Positions 48,257 to 59,543 of a stretch of 64,000 nt of DNA are shown here, one piece after another (positions within the stretch are counted from its first letter, which is position 1; each line of letters begins with the position of its first letter). Location of the stretch: positions 20,266,752 through 20,330,751 of the forward strand of contig OX155967.1 of the NCBI GenBank assembly GCA_944548615.1. Direction: 5' to 3'. Position numbers and translations under genes: made by a program. The notes under the pieces were generated by a model, which had not been told where the DNA came from, ran no database searches, and saw nothing but the letters and a program-made list of their open reading frames with translations. This DNA comes from Micropterix aruncella (Eukaryota; Arthropoda; Insecta; Lepidoptera; Micropterigidae).

Positions 48257-48404
48257 ATGAAAGCAACAGTAGCAGTTCTTTTCTTCGCTATAGCAGTGGC
48301 CTGCCTTGAAGTCACTTCTGCTAATCCGCTCTCCCAGGATTCAGCAGGAGAAGATCTGAAAAATAGTCCTTATGATGAGGTACCAGTGGAAAGCCATCCA
48401 GAAG
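48257..48404 (+). CDS. Defensin gene 3, exon 1 (signal peptide and propeptide)
   Basis: Start MKATVAVLFFAIAVACLEVT, signal peptide ending at TSA|NPL, then a propeptide distinct from the others (SQDSAGEDLKNSPYDEVPVE). One codon shorter than genes 1 and 2. Ends in phase 1 at AGAAG|GTAATA. The 5' UTR lacks the GTCGTCAAGAAAGC block of the other three, so the upstream region has diverged or been replaced. The 3795-bp intron carries two family C copies, a Helitron 5' end, a 742-bp (TA)n array, and LINE and family B scraps. Confidence 0.93.
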
Positions 48405-48774
48405 GTAATATATTATTTATGTTGTTATGAGAAATGTTATGAGAGATGCGCAGATAGTTCTCTATGTTATGAGAAATGAGCAGACAGGGATCGATAAAAA
48501 TGAGCCAACATTTCTGTAATGATTCGCAGAATTAGATTTTTAAAATTAAATATCCCAATGTCAATGTTTATGTCAATTAGTTGATAAATCATTTAAAGGA
48601 CTTGAATATCAGTCAAAAATCTTAAGATATTCAGTAAAATTCAGCTGCAATTTTCAGCAAAAATTAATGACTCAAAGTGATTGATTTTTTCCGAGGTTTA
48701 CTAACCAAAAAAAGTACACTTTAGAGGTTTCCAAAAATGTTTTGTGTTCTTGAATTGGTTAACTCTTAGATTAC

Positions 48775-48950
48775 TGTTTTTACACGACTGCCAAAAAAAG
48801 AGTGTTATGTGTTCCGGATTCATGTATGAATGTTTTCCGTTTTTTATTCCACCATAAATCCATCTAAATGCTAGAACCGATTTGGAAGTGTTTGGTAATG
48901 TAAGGATCGTTATGTCATCCCGAGTGTCATAGGGTACGTGCTCTTAAATA
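48775..48950 (+). repeat. Family C repeat, partial
   Basis: TTTTTACACGACTGCC start and GTTATGTCATCCCGAGTGTC. Truncated on the right. Confidence 0.6.
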
Positions 48951-49189
48951 AGAAGAAAGCAGCGCCTTTAATATAAATGGACGTGTTACGCGTTGGCGTA
49001 AAAGACAGTCATCATTTGAAGGTTAAGTTTTATTCGTCCTTCCTCTTCTCGGCCGTCAGGAATGAACCCGATAGGTCGAATACAAAGAAAAGTACATATT
49101 TGAAATATCAATTCAGCAAAATAAATTATACAAAGTGTTCAATTATTACTCTCCACAAATTATTACCGTTATATACGCGACCGTTGTTG

Positions 49190-49795
49190 GCTCTGTAACG
49201 GTCCTTAAGTACCGTTACATGCGATCAACAAATGCATCGATTTCCAGTGAAATACACTGACACAATTCAGCTATTATTTTGACTCGTGAAGCGATGAATC
49301 AGCACGATGAAACAATACTTTTACTCGGAATATTTCGGGTTGCATCATTTCCCAGCCTATATAAACCGGCGATAAAGCAACCAAAGTATCATTCCTCGAG
49401 TGATCACCTCCCTCAAGGTTGCGACGGCATACTCGGTACCCCTCTCACGAGGTCGCTCAGCGAGTCCGGCTCCTTGGTTTCCTTTCCTTATCTTTCCCAG
49501 TCACGAAGCATCAATCTGCAATCCCATAGACTCGAGCCGTGCCCAGTACAAGATACTAGGAGCACAAATACAATCCTCATCCATATACCCTCGTAACTGC
49601 AGTCGCGCATCAATACACTCGCGATAACATAACATATTCGGGAAGCGTGGCAACTGGCAATATCAAACTTTCAATCGGTTTAAAAAATACCTTCTGCTTC
49701 ATTCAAAACCGTCTTTCAATACGGAGATAACTCGTAGGTGGATACCACCGCCTCACACCGAACAACTTGGAGTCTAGTGAGGGGTGGTCCCTCAC
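49190..49795 (+). other. Possible LTR-like segment
   Basis: A ~600-bp stretch with more GC than its neighbours. It begins TGTAACGGTCC, has TATATAAACC at 49361-49370 and ends GGTGGTCCCTCACA. The TG...CA form and central TATA are LTR-like. I found no 5-bp target duplication and no partner LTR. Confidence 0.25.
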
Positions 49796-49829
49796 AGTTC
49801 TTACTACATTATTACATAACATTATTATT

Positions 49830-50132
49830 ATGTGCTTAGGATCTATGTATGTTTTCCGTTTCTTTATTCCACCATATTTTCTAAATGCTTGAACCGATTT
49901 AGAAGGTGTGTTAGATTTTTTATGTCATCCTGAGTGTCATAGGAAACCTAAAGTGCTCAAATGTCAAATAAATAATTATCTAAACGTCTAAATGTTAATT
50001 AATTAGGATACATATATCCTGTTTAGTAACACATGAAAGTCTGATAGAGCACATTTCGGAAAAAATATATGTAACTATACGGATAAATAGACAAACCACA
50101 AATACTTTATAGAAAACTTTTTTATTACTTGA
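49830..50132 (+). repeat. Family C repeat, partial
   Basis: GTATGTTTTCCGTTTCTTTA, TTATGTCATCCTGAGTGTC and the terminal AAAACTTTTTTATTACTTG. The left end is missing. Confidence 0.6.
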
Positions 50133-50300
50133 TCACATAGGGCAACCGACTAAAGTGCGACGGCATGCGATCGTTTCAAGATACCTGCCGCAGGGCAAAG
50201 GCGCACGATTTTTTGTCTAATAATTCAAAATACAACAGTTCACTTTTTTAGGGCAATTGTGATTTTATTTTTTTTAATCATTGTTCTTGTTTCATTTTAT

Positions 50301-50455
50301 ATCAATACTAATATTATAAAGAAGTAATGTTTGTAAGTTTGTATGTAGGGGGTAATCTCCACAACTACTAATCCGATATCAAAAAATTTTAATTATTGGA
50401 AAGCTCCATAATCGATGAGTGCTATAGGGTATAATTTGTTGTGATAAATATTATT
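50301..50455 (+). mobile_element. Helitron 5' end fragment
   Basis: ATACTAATATTATAAAGAAG, then GTAGGGGGTAATCTCC, corresponds to the start of the Helitron at 27727. No 3' CTAG end found before the (TA)n array. Confidence 0.55.
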
Positions 50456-50547
50456 ATAGATATAGATTAGATATAGATGATTATTATATCTTTAAACAAA
50501 ACGTCCTTTTTAAAGTATTTTTCCCAATTTTATCCATGGATTTTACG

Positions 50548-51293
<746 letters not shown>

Positions 51294-51834
51294 TGTTGTA
51301 TTAAATGTTTGCATCTTATCCATATGTCTATATGGCTATGAGGCAGAATAATTTTTGGGAATGGTAATATCATCAGCCTAAGAAGTGCCGTACAGATGAT
51401 TTCTTTCTAAATTATACCTGCGACGCAATTAGTGCATGCGGGTTTACTCCTGAGACATACTAGAATAGACCGCGGGAGTACGAAGGTAGACTGTGAGTGA
51501 ATGCGATAGCGGAATAGAAAGATATAGCTGCATATGGCCCCCCACTATCCTTGTCTAGTCGGGTATCAGAGGGCGCGCTAGTCATACTTTAATCTCGAAA
51601 TATAAGATCTAAAGACTTGAAATTCGGTACACAGATGTGTCGTTGGGGTGAAATCACATTGTGATATGTTGGTTGGAATATCTCTTCAATATACAAACGA
51701 CACAAAAAAACCGCTATATTTAGGAAAATACTATATTATATTCGATAATAGCCATATTAATACTATTATTACTGCATTATATTTATGCAAATATACTATA
51801 TTTGCTATCATAATTACTTGACACAATGGTGGCG

Positions 51835-52150
51835 CGTGGGAGGGAGGGGGGAAGGGGGAAGGGGGGATCTGCTTGCCGGGAAAGTCTTAGGGTATCACAA
51901 CCAATTCGTCAGTCTGTCATTTGAATGGTACCCGCACTGGACCCTCCATGCCGGGTAATTTATTTTATTAATTTATTTATTTAAAGAAAAGCACATTTTT
52001 TTGCTTCAGTACATTGTAACATTAACTTTAGAGGCTTAAATGTAAATAGTAACAAAATAAAGAGCACCGCAGACCACAATTTTTTCAATTCAACGCCGCC
52101 TAACTAGGCCTAGACCTGTACTAAGGCAAGCGTACCAAGTAAACAGTGGC
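51835..52150. mobile_element. Family B end and LINE 3' tail
   Basis: 51870-51905 carries the family B terminus GGGAAAGTCTTAGGGTATCAC after a G-rich run. 51960-52150 is a minus-strand LINE tail with the GGCCTAGACCTGTACTAAGG block also seen at 11900 and 19530. Confidence 0.5.
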
Positions 52151-52199
52151 TTGTGCATACTTTAGTCTACTAATAAATATTGATTTTCTATCATTTCAG

Positions 52200-52369
52200 G
52201 AATCGCCATCCACCACAGACAAAAGAGGTTGACCTGCGATATCGGGTCTTTCCAGATTGCTGGTATCAGCCTTGGCCATTCAGTCTGCGCAGTTCACTGC
52301 GTAGGCTTGTTCAGAGGATTCAGGGGAGGATATTGCAACAAGAAGGCAATATGCGTCTGCAGAAAATAG
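52200..52369 (+). CDS. Defensin gene 3, exon 2 (mature defensin)
   Basis: Acceptor TTTTCTATCATTTCAG, phase-1 join. Reads [10 protein letters not shown], then 46 residues beginning LTCDIGSF and ending AICVCRK. The six cysteines keep the positions 3, 20, 24, 36, 42 and 44. It is the most divergent of the four: mature residue 1 is Leu not Phe, and the loops are [18 protein letters not shown] and GLFRGFRGG. Net charge is about +5, the highest. Precursor 105 residues. A canonical AATAAA lies at 52440-52445, 71 bp after the stop. Divergence with all cysteines kept suggests a functional, specialised paralogue; that is inference. Confidence 0.94.
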
Positions 52370-52445
52370 TTTATTAAAATAATATGTACATTCTTTACTA
52401 CTGTTCAATCAAAGTCGTTTATGTATATGTATAACTATGAATAAA

Positions 52446-53039
52446 TATACCCAGGCATCAATAAATGAAAACATATTCTCAACAACCTTTATTAAAAGTA
52501 GGTTTTAAATGCCTGTCGGCAGCGTCAAAAATGTTACTTTATTTCACTGGCGAAATAAACTTAGACAGCTCTCAATTCAATATTCAAATTACATATTCAC
52601 AATTTATATTAAAACTTTTCAAAGATATTTTTTACTATTTTAAACTTTATTTGTTTGATGTTAAACTAATGGCGAGACCTTAAGGGGTCTCCATTCTATT
52701 CTAGTTAATTAACTAACTAACACACTGGTCCGACGTACACAACGCGTTATGACATCTGGCCCTTGTATTTGAATTAATTATTTTACGAGATAAGATTATA
52801 ATGTTTTATATGTCAAATTTCAATGCGATCATTTTAAAGATCTTATTTTTATGATCCGTTCAGTAGTTTATAACTTATGGTTGTTTTTCTCAAGGCCGTC
52901 GATTCACGCCGTTTCACGCTCGAGGGTTTTACGTTCGAAAGGTACCGGCGAGTTTTTACTTCGCACTTATCCTACACAACGTTGCATGGAATAAGCGTGT
53001 CTGTTTTAATCTAAATTCAATATGTCATCATGAGTTGCG
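52446..53039. other. 3' flank of defensin gene 3, unassigned
   Basis: No gene recognised. 52830-52900 shares TTTCAATGCGATCATTTTA with the TTAA MITEs at 20892 and 61671 and may be a piece of that family. Confidence 0.4.
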
Positions 53040-53280
53040 TTAGTAGGCCCAGTGTGTCGGACCCCTTAACCTAATGCTTATTTGATTCTGTTACCTAACT
53101 GGCAATAACCCATTCTAGGGTGGATAGGGCTCTAATAATACAGTAATGTTTTTAGACGTTGTAGTAAAATGCTCGTTTAAAAATAGATTGCCTTAAAATG
53201 TGGTCCTCAAAAAATAAATCGCTATTCCATTATAAAATCGGCATAGACTTAAAACTAAAAGAACGAGAAAAGGAAAGTTA
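53040..53280 (-). mobile_element. LINE 3' UTR fragment
   Basis: The complement shows ATTAGAGCCCTATCCACCCT and GGTTATTGCCAGTTAGG-like sequence, as in the LINE 3' UTRs at 37980 and 44940. Confidence 0.5.
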
Positions 53281-53514
53281 TAACAAAGAAAACAAAAAAA
53301 AAGTAAAAGATATAAAAAGTCATGATAAAATATCAAAAAGTCATTCATGTGAAAGAAAGATATAGTAAGTTATATACAATTTAGTATATTAACACATAGT
53401 CAAAATAAATAGAATGCAATGTTAGACATTACTATAAGCAACACATTACAATAATTCAAAACAACACAAAATAATTGTTTAATTTTAATTACCACTCATT
53501 TTATCATTTTATTT

Positions 53515-53700
53515 TCCTGGTAAGAAAAGTATTGTGGACGCACTTATGTGTGTCTGTCTGTCTTTATTTCTCCACAATATCGCCCAAATGCTTCATCCGT
53601 TCGAGCTGAAATTTGGCATGCAGGCATCATTTGGTCATGGCAAGACTTGGAAAGATTGTAGTAGTAGTAGTCATACTTCAATCTGGAAATATTGGACTTA
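53515..53700. mobile_element. Family B fragment
   Basis: TTCCTGGTAAGAAAAGTATTG start, then TGTCTGTCTGTC, GAGCTGAAATTTGGCATGCA and TCATACTTCAATCTGG. Confidence 0.55.
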
Positions 53701-54129
53701 GAGACTTAAAATTTTGTATACAGATGCGTCGTAGGTTCGAAGCCACATTATTAAATTTGGTTTCAATGTCTCTTGTACAAGCGACAAAAACACCCGACAT
53801 ACATTTTAATCAAATGATAACGTCGAGCCGCCCGAGGCTAGCCGAGAAACGAACCATATAGGAAAATATTCATTTTAATACTTACGATATTTTCCTTTTT
53901 TTGTGGGTACCTATAACGCCTTATAATGCATTAACTTCGAAGAAAATAGACGAAGAAGTACTCAGAATGTATAAAGTTCCGGACCAAAATGTTCTTCTTC
54001 TTCCGATAATTTGTATTCTTCAATGGGTTCCTATCCCGCCTTATCTTAAGTGTTTTAATAGATACCAAAGTGCTTAGGATTGAAAAAGGGTTTTAGACCG
54101 GTGGTGTTGGAGGGGGTAGTGTTGGGAGT

Positions 54130-54540
54130 GGAAGGGGGTAGTTTAACGCCTTACCGCGAGGTACTGGGAAGAGGAAACAGCCTGTCAACCTCACTCCCTT
54201 ACTACCAGATTTGGAAAGATTTCTCCATCCTACAATTTGGTTACAAACTAGAAGACGCTCGCGCGGCCTCTACCTGATTTTAGCGATATATCAGTTCGAA
54301 TTTATCCCACGCCGTGACGCGCTTTGCCCGTCAGTATCACACGAGATCGGGTGGCCAACGGATCGTTTCAAAGGTGGCTAAGATAAGGTCAACAACAAAT
54401 CCCGCTGTTTAGAAAACGTACGATTCCAGACTCTCCAGGCATTTAGTCGGAGTGCACAGTCGATTGGCTAACGCGGCACGATGCGTAAACCGCCCAGTAT
54501 CGCCGGAGGTGTTTCCCCAGATTGTAACCTCCGATCCCAC
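54130..54540 (-). repeat. Family A repeat, divergent copy
   Basis: The complement preserves GCCAATCGACTGTGCACTCC, GAACCGATCC-like and GCGATACACC-like blocks in family A order, with many differences. Both ends are eroded. Confidence 0.55.
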
Positions 54541-54611
54541 CTGTCCACGACTGGGCTTCGTACTTTTCATGTTAGACGTCCTTTTCATGTTAGTGAACTG
54601 CGAGTTGAGCT

Positions 54612-55255
54612 GACCAACTTTTTTTATTTTTATTTATTGGGGCTTTTCTAAGGTCTTTATAAGCCTTGTAACACTGCGACCATTGCTGATCTATTGTGTT
54701 CGCACCTACTATAGTTCTGCGCTAAGCCTCGTATAATTTAAGAACCGCAGCAGGCTTTTGGCGCCAGATTGTTTTACCTCCTCAGGTTGGAGGTAATGAC
54801 CACCCAAGTGGGTGTATCGTTTACGCATCAGCGGGCCACACTCGCACATGAGGTGCTGGGGAGTTTCCTCTGCCCCTTGGCAGAACCTGCATATTTTTGT
54901 GTCTCTGAGTTTGAGGTTGAACATGTGTTTGTTGAGGCCACAATGCCCTGTGATCGCCCTCACCAGTATGCGTAGATTGTTCCTATTTAGCGATAGGGCC
55001 TCACGGGCCGTCTTACGGTCATAAGCCTTAATATGCGCTTTGGAATGATTCAACCCTGGCGTGTTGTTCCAGTGGTTGATGGATTGTTCTAAACACATTT
55101 GTTTGAGCATTAGGTTTGCAAGGCTTTTTGGTACGCCACAGCAAGGTTCAGGGCCGTATAACGTTCCCTTTGCTCCCGTCCTAGCAATTGCGTCGGCTTT
55201 TTCATTTCCCTCGATTCCTGCATGGCCGGGAACCCATCTTAGAATTGAGCTGACC
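54612..55255 (-). pseudogene. LINE RNase H / C-terminal copy 2
   Basis: Same element as 24836-25567. The start of this copy retains only the end of RNase H (GIEGNEKADAIARTGA-like). Then, after a frameshift, come NHWNNTPGLNHS, NLRILVRAITGHCGLNKHMF and the Cys motif CRFCQGAEETPQHLMCECG, ending with RFLNYTRLSAEL. 5'-truncated at ~55250, ~400 bp before the promoter of defensin gene 4. Confidence 0.78.
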
Positions 55256-55659
55256 TAAGATAACAGGCAAGTCATCAAGCCCAAGCTGCACGTAACCGTA
55301 AACCGTAACCGCGGTAAATCCGTTTTTATCCTGTGTATAACTCACCTATGTATCTATTTTCCGCTTTGTTCATGCTAGCCACTTCAATTTTGCATATTTT
55401 TTGTTTGGGTTGAAGCCAAAGTTTCTCATGAACTGCATAGGTAAAGGACCTGATGTTACTTTTTCGATACTAATTATTTAGTTCTGAATTCGGGGAAACC
55501 CGAATCGATTGCAACCATAACAAATAAGACTCAATTATCTTTAATAAATAATATCAATATAGTGATAATGTCAAGCCAAAGATCAAAGCTCACTCATCAT
55601 TTATGTATTATCATTAATTAAGAATACCTACATACAAGAAAAATAAACAGATAATAAAA

Positions 55660-55669
55660 GTGAGTCCCC
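55660..55669 (-). promoter_or_regulatory. kappaB-like site of defensin gene 4
   Basis: GTGAGTCCCC (GGGGACTCAC on the minus strand), 141 bp before the ATG. This version fits the insect GGGRAYYYYY consensus best (9 of 10). Confidence 0.6.
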
Positions 55670-55810
55670 TATTGGACTCTCCCAGACCGTTTATCTGGTT
55701 TTTAATATCTTAGTGAAGCAAATTTCTTCTCAATAAATATGGACTTGTTTTATACAAAGTATCACTCAAGTTTGAGAAGTCGTCAAGAAAGCATCTCCTT
55801 CGAAGTCACA

Positions 55811-55943
55811 ATGAACGCAAAAGTAGCCGTTCTTTGCTTCGCTCTCGCAGTAGCTTGCCTGGAAGTCGCTTCTGCTAATCCGCTGCTAAATCAGGATCTC
55901 ATAGGAGAAGAGGATGAGGTACCAATGGAAAGCGATATTGGAG
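55811..55943 (+). CDS. Defensin gene 4, exon 1 (signal peptide and propeptide)
   Basis: Start MNAKVAVLCFALAVACLEVA, signal peptide boundary at SA|NPL, then the shortest propeptide of the four (LNQDLIGEEDEVPMESD). Ends in phase 1 at TGGAG|GTAATG. The 5' UTR keeps GTCGTCAAGAAAGCATCT and GAAGTCACA just before the ATG, as in genes 1 and 2. An upstream in-frame ATG (55739) would add 24 residues before the signal peptide, so 55811 is preferred. The 5313-bp intron is the largest and holds hairpins, a satellite, a family A copy, and TTAA-flanked transposons. Confidence 0.93.
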
Positions 55944-56209
55944 GTAATGCATTTTCTTTGTAATATCAATGTAATATAACGTATATGAGTACTCAACACT
56001 GTACGACGATTTGGCAGCAAGGATTTTACTACGAAACGCAACGTGTAGATAGCACTCATACTTCCAAACATTGATTAACCTTCTCTTGTGTTCAATATGG
56101 TTTAGCAGTGCGTCGCACTATGCGGTGTACGAAACAAAATTATGATATAATAACAAACGACTTTTTAAATAATACCCCTAATTATTTTAATATTATTTAA
56201 ATGAATGAA

Positions 56210-56310
56210 TTTTTTAAATCGAACCGCCGAATGCGGTTCGATTTAAAAAATGACCAGAAGTTAACAACACCTTAACAACACCAGGGGTGTTGTTAACTTC
56301 TGGTCATTTT
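56210..56310. repeat. Two adjoining perfect hairpins
   Basis: Hairpin one: arms 56210-56227 and 56233-56250 (18 bp perfect, loop CGAAT). Hairpin two: arms 56247-56271 and 56286-56310 (25 bp perfect, loop of 14 bp). They share four bases, so only one can be fully extruded at a time. Confidence 0.9.
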
Positions 56311-56340
56311 AAAGCCAAAAGTGATTATTTTTTAATATTG

Positions 56341-56980
56341 TTATTAAACGACGCGACCTCCTATATCTACATCGTATTCACTATTACTACTTGATACACA
56401 GGACGCGGTTCTATTAGAAAATGGCCAACAGTTAAGAACACCCCTGCCCGAGAGTGATTATTTTTAAACTTTATTAACGACGCGACCTCCAAATATCGTA
56501 TGAACCCCTGATACACCGGACGCGGTTCTATTACAAAATGGCCAACAGTTAAAGAACACCCCTGCCCGAGAGTGATTATTTTTAAACTTTATTAACGACG
56601 CGACCTCCAAATATCGTATGAACTCCTGATACACCGGACGCGGTTCTATTAGAAAATGGCCGACAGTTAAGAACACCCCTGACCGATAGTAATTGTTTTT
56701 AAACATTATTAAAGACTCGACATCCATACATCGTATGAACTCTTGATACGCCGAATGCGGTACTATTAGAAAAACGGGCGGAAGGTAAGAACACCCCCGG
56801 CCGACAGTGATTATTTTTAATTATTATTATTATATATTATGCTCGACGATATTCGATTGATATTTGAAAATCAGCCTAAATAGAAAGGCAACACTGGAAA
56901 TAAACGACGCGACCTCCATACATGTTTGAACTCCTGATACGCCGAATGCGATTCCATCCGAAAAATGGCCGGAAGTTTAA
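56341..56980. repeat. ~118-bp satellite in the gene 4 intron
   Basis: Units begin at about 56341, 56471, 56589 and 56705, with a diverged one at 56893. They share ACGACGCGACCTCC, CATCGTATGAAC, CTGATACACCGGACGCGG and AAAATGGCC. A lone related block with the same left flank (TCGATATTCGACATTTGAAA) lies at 61005-61180, 4 kb away. Confidence 0.85.
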
Positions 56981-57702
56981 GAGGCCGTATACGAAATCGA
57001 TGTGGGCCGTGATACCTCTATAATCAATGGTATATTATAACTATAGGTAGGTAGGACTTTCGGAGCCAAAGAGATACGTCCACCCTTTGGAAGCGCTCGG
57101 CGGGGACTAGCTGACTTGAGGAGTGAATCGTATCATAGGCGAGTATCATAACGCGAGAATTAGATTGTTTTAAAAGACTTTATTGCCAATTTTAATTATT
57201 GTTTTGCATTTTTTTTGAGGAAATGGATTGATATTGAACTAAAGTTTATTTCTGTTGTTTTTATTTTATGAACCAGAGTTCTAAAAGGCCAAAATCAAAA
57301 GCATCTCTTCGCCCATTTTCTAAAAAAATTGACAAAGTTAAATATTTTTTTTATCAACAATTTTATATGAAAGTAGTAAAAAGTGATTCACTTATTATAT
57401 AGAGGACTTTCACAACAATACATTGTAATTTTTTTTATACCGTTTAAATGTCGACACGATTCGTAAATATGTTATATTCTAAACCTCTTACAACAAAAAT
57501 TCACAAACAGTCGCCGGTTTAAAGTCAATTAATCAAAATTCTATAATAATTTTCAAAAAAGTAGCTCACTCATTAGATAATAATATAAATGATCTTTTAT
57601 GTTGTGCAATAAAACTTATAGAAATAGAGTATTTTAACCTTAAATTCACGTCTGCAAAATTACGTAAATTCACGAAATGCGCAGAATTTCGTGTACGGCC
57701 TC
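56981..57702. mobile_element. 722-bp element with TTAA target sites
   Basis: Ends are complementary, GAGGCCGTATACGAAAT and ATTTCGTGTACGGCCTC (16 of 17). The element is flanked by TTAA at 56977-56980 and 57703-57706. The satellite unit it interrupts resumes directly after the second TTAA (CACGGCCGACACGGTGATTA). TTAA targeting is the hallmark of piggyBac. No transposase coding seen. Confidence 0.85.
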
Positions 57703-57849
57703 TTAACACGGCCGACACGGTGATTATTATATAAAAATGGATGTTGGTATATCTGTCTCGGCCGAAACTGGTAGTAAGGGCGCGAGAACGGTTCCCTGCA
57801 ACCAGCGGGCCGAACTTGAAGGACCCCTTACCGGGTCTGTCTGTCAGAG

Positions 57850-58508
57850 ATTAATGGGCCCTTGCTGAGTTGGTCACGAAGACCCATTCTGTTCAGGGTT
57901 GGTCACACTCACGGGTCAAAGCCATTCCGGCGGCCTCCACGCACGAAGTGCGAGCCCGGGCAGGACTCTGGCCTTAGGGCTAGTTTCCCCTAGAAGTCAA
58001 CCTTCTGGCGCTCCTGGACGGTCTGCGCACCGTGCGGCGTAAGCCAATCGATTGTGCACTCTGACTAACAGTCGAAGGAGTCTGGAAACAGTACTGTTTC
58101 CTATAGAGCGGGGGTGGTTGCGACTGCTCTTGAAACGACCATCGGCTACCCGATCCTGGATGAACAGCCGGACAAAGAATGCCGTGGTCCGCGATAGATT
58201 CGGTATACACCGTTTCACCGCTTCGTAAGGGAGAGGACCGCGCAAGCGACCTTGAACTCGTAACTAGTCGAGAGACCGGAGTAATCTGGTCGCAATTGGA
58301 AGTAAGGGCGTGAGTGTAAGCCCGCTGGGTAACATACCTGGTTATCTTGCGGATAAGGCGTTGGCCTCTTACGGGCATGTGGCGGAGCTTGACGGTGGAC
58401 TGTTTTGTCCAAGTCTTTTGCACTCACTTCACGGGAGATAGAACGACCAATCGTTAAAACTTCCTGCGGTGACGGGTGCGCCCGTTGTAATTGACAACTC
58501 TATTTGTC
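57850..58508 (+). mobile_element. Family A element, near full length
   Basis: Complete copy from GATTAATGGGCCCTTGC to TTGACAACTCTATTTGTC in the gene 4 intron. A useful reference for the + orientation. No clear TSD. Its open frames are not shared by the other copies. Confidence 0.8.
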
Positions 58509-58509
58509 C

Positions 58510-59395
58510 GAGCTTAATAGACTTCGACACCGTTTGAGCGATCACAATGAAAGTTGGCAAATATATGTATTTTTTTATGGAGAAGGTTTTACGCTATCCA
58601 CTTTGTTATAATTCGCCAACAGATGGCGTTGCAGCAGATCACCTTCAATATCGCTAAACTGATCGCCATTAAAATAGTTATACATGTATATTTGAGCACG
58701 CATAATATTTTGCGCAATTAAGTTTTTTTTTAACAGCCACCTGATGCGCTGCAGCACATCAACTTCTATACTGTTCTACCGATCGCCTTGTAAGTTGGTA
58801 TACATAGGTATTTGAGATTGGGTAATATTTTCACACTATGCACTTTGTTGCAACTCGCCACTGGATAGTGCTGAGGCACATCAACATCTATACCGTTCAA
58901 CCGATCGCCATGAATCCGCCATGAACGCCACCTGGGCAACACCAGGTAATATTCCACTAGACTTAATGTCTATTAAGTCAGACCGTTTGACCGATCACCA
59001 TGAAAGTTGAAACATACATATGCGTATTTTTTATGGAGAAGGTTTTTAAGCTATCCGCTTCGTTGTTACTCGTCACTAGATGGCGCTGCAGCACATCAAC
59101 TTCTATACCGTTCAACCGATCGCCATAAAATTTGGTATACCTATGTATTTTATTTCTCCCCCTTTTATATATCTATTCATACATTTTTACTTGTGGAACC
59201 TTGTAATTGGCCTTATATACATATTAATTTGTAATAGCCGTATACCTAGCTGAGATTCCTAAAATTATAAAATAAAATAAAAATAAATAAAATTTCAGCA
59301 CAAATAATATTTTAGCGCTATCCAATATGCTGTAACTCGCCAATAGACTACGCTGCATCCATCAATTTATAAGCCGTTTACCGATCGCCATAAAA
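58510..59395. repeat. Irregular tandem repeat (ACCGATCGCCAT)
   Basis: ACCGATCGCCAT-like anchors recur near 58537, 58650, 58776, 58900, 58990, 59118 and 59380. In several units each is followed by GCTATCC-CTT-GTT, CTCGCCA and GATGGCGCTGCAGCACATCA. Spacing is irregular, ~90-260 bp. Confidence 0.7.
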
Positions 59396-59543
59396 AAATA
59401 TAAATGCGAAAGTGTAAGTTGAAAAGGTCAATAAAACAATGTGATTTTTTAAAATAGAAACAGCTGAAGGTAGATAAGGCTACTTAGAAGGTGGGTGGGG
59501 GGAGAGGGGCAAGAGTGGGAGGGGGAGGGAAACGGATACCTAC

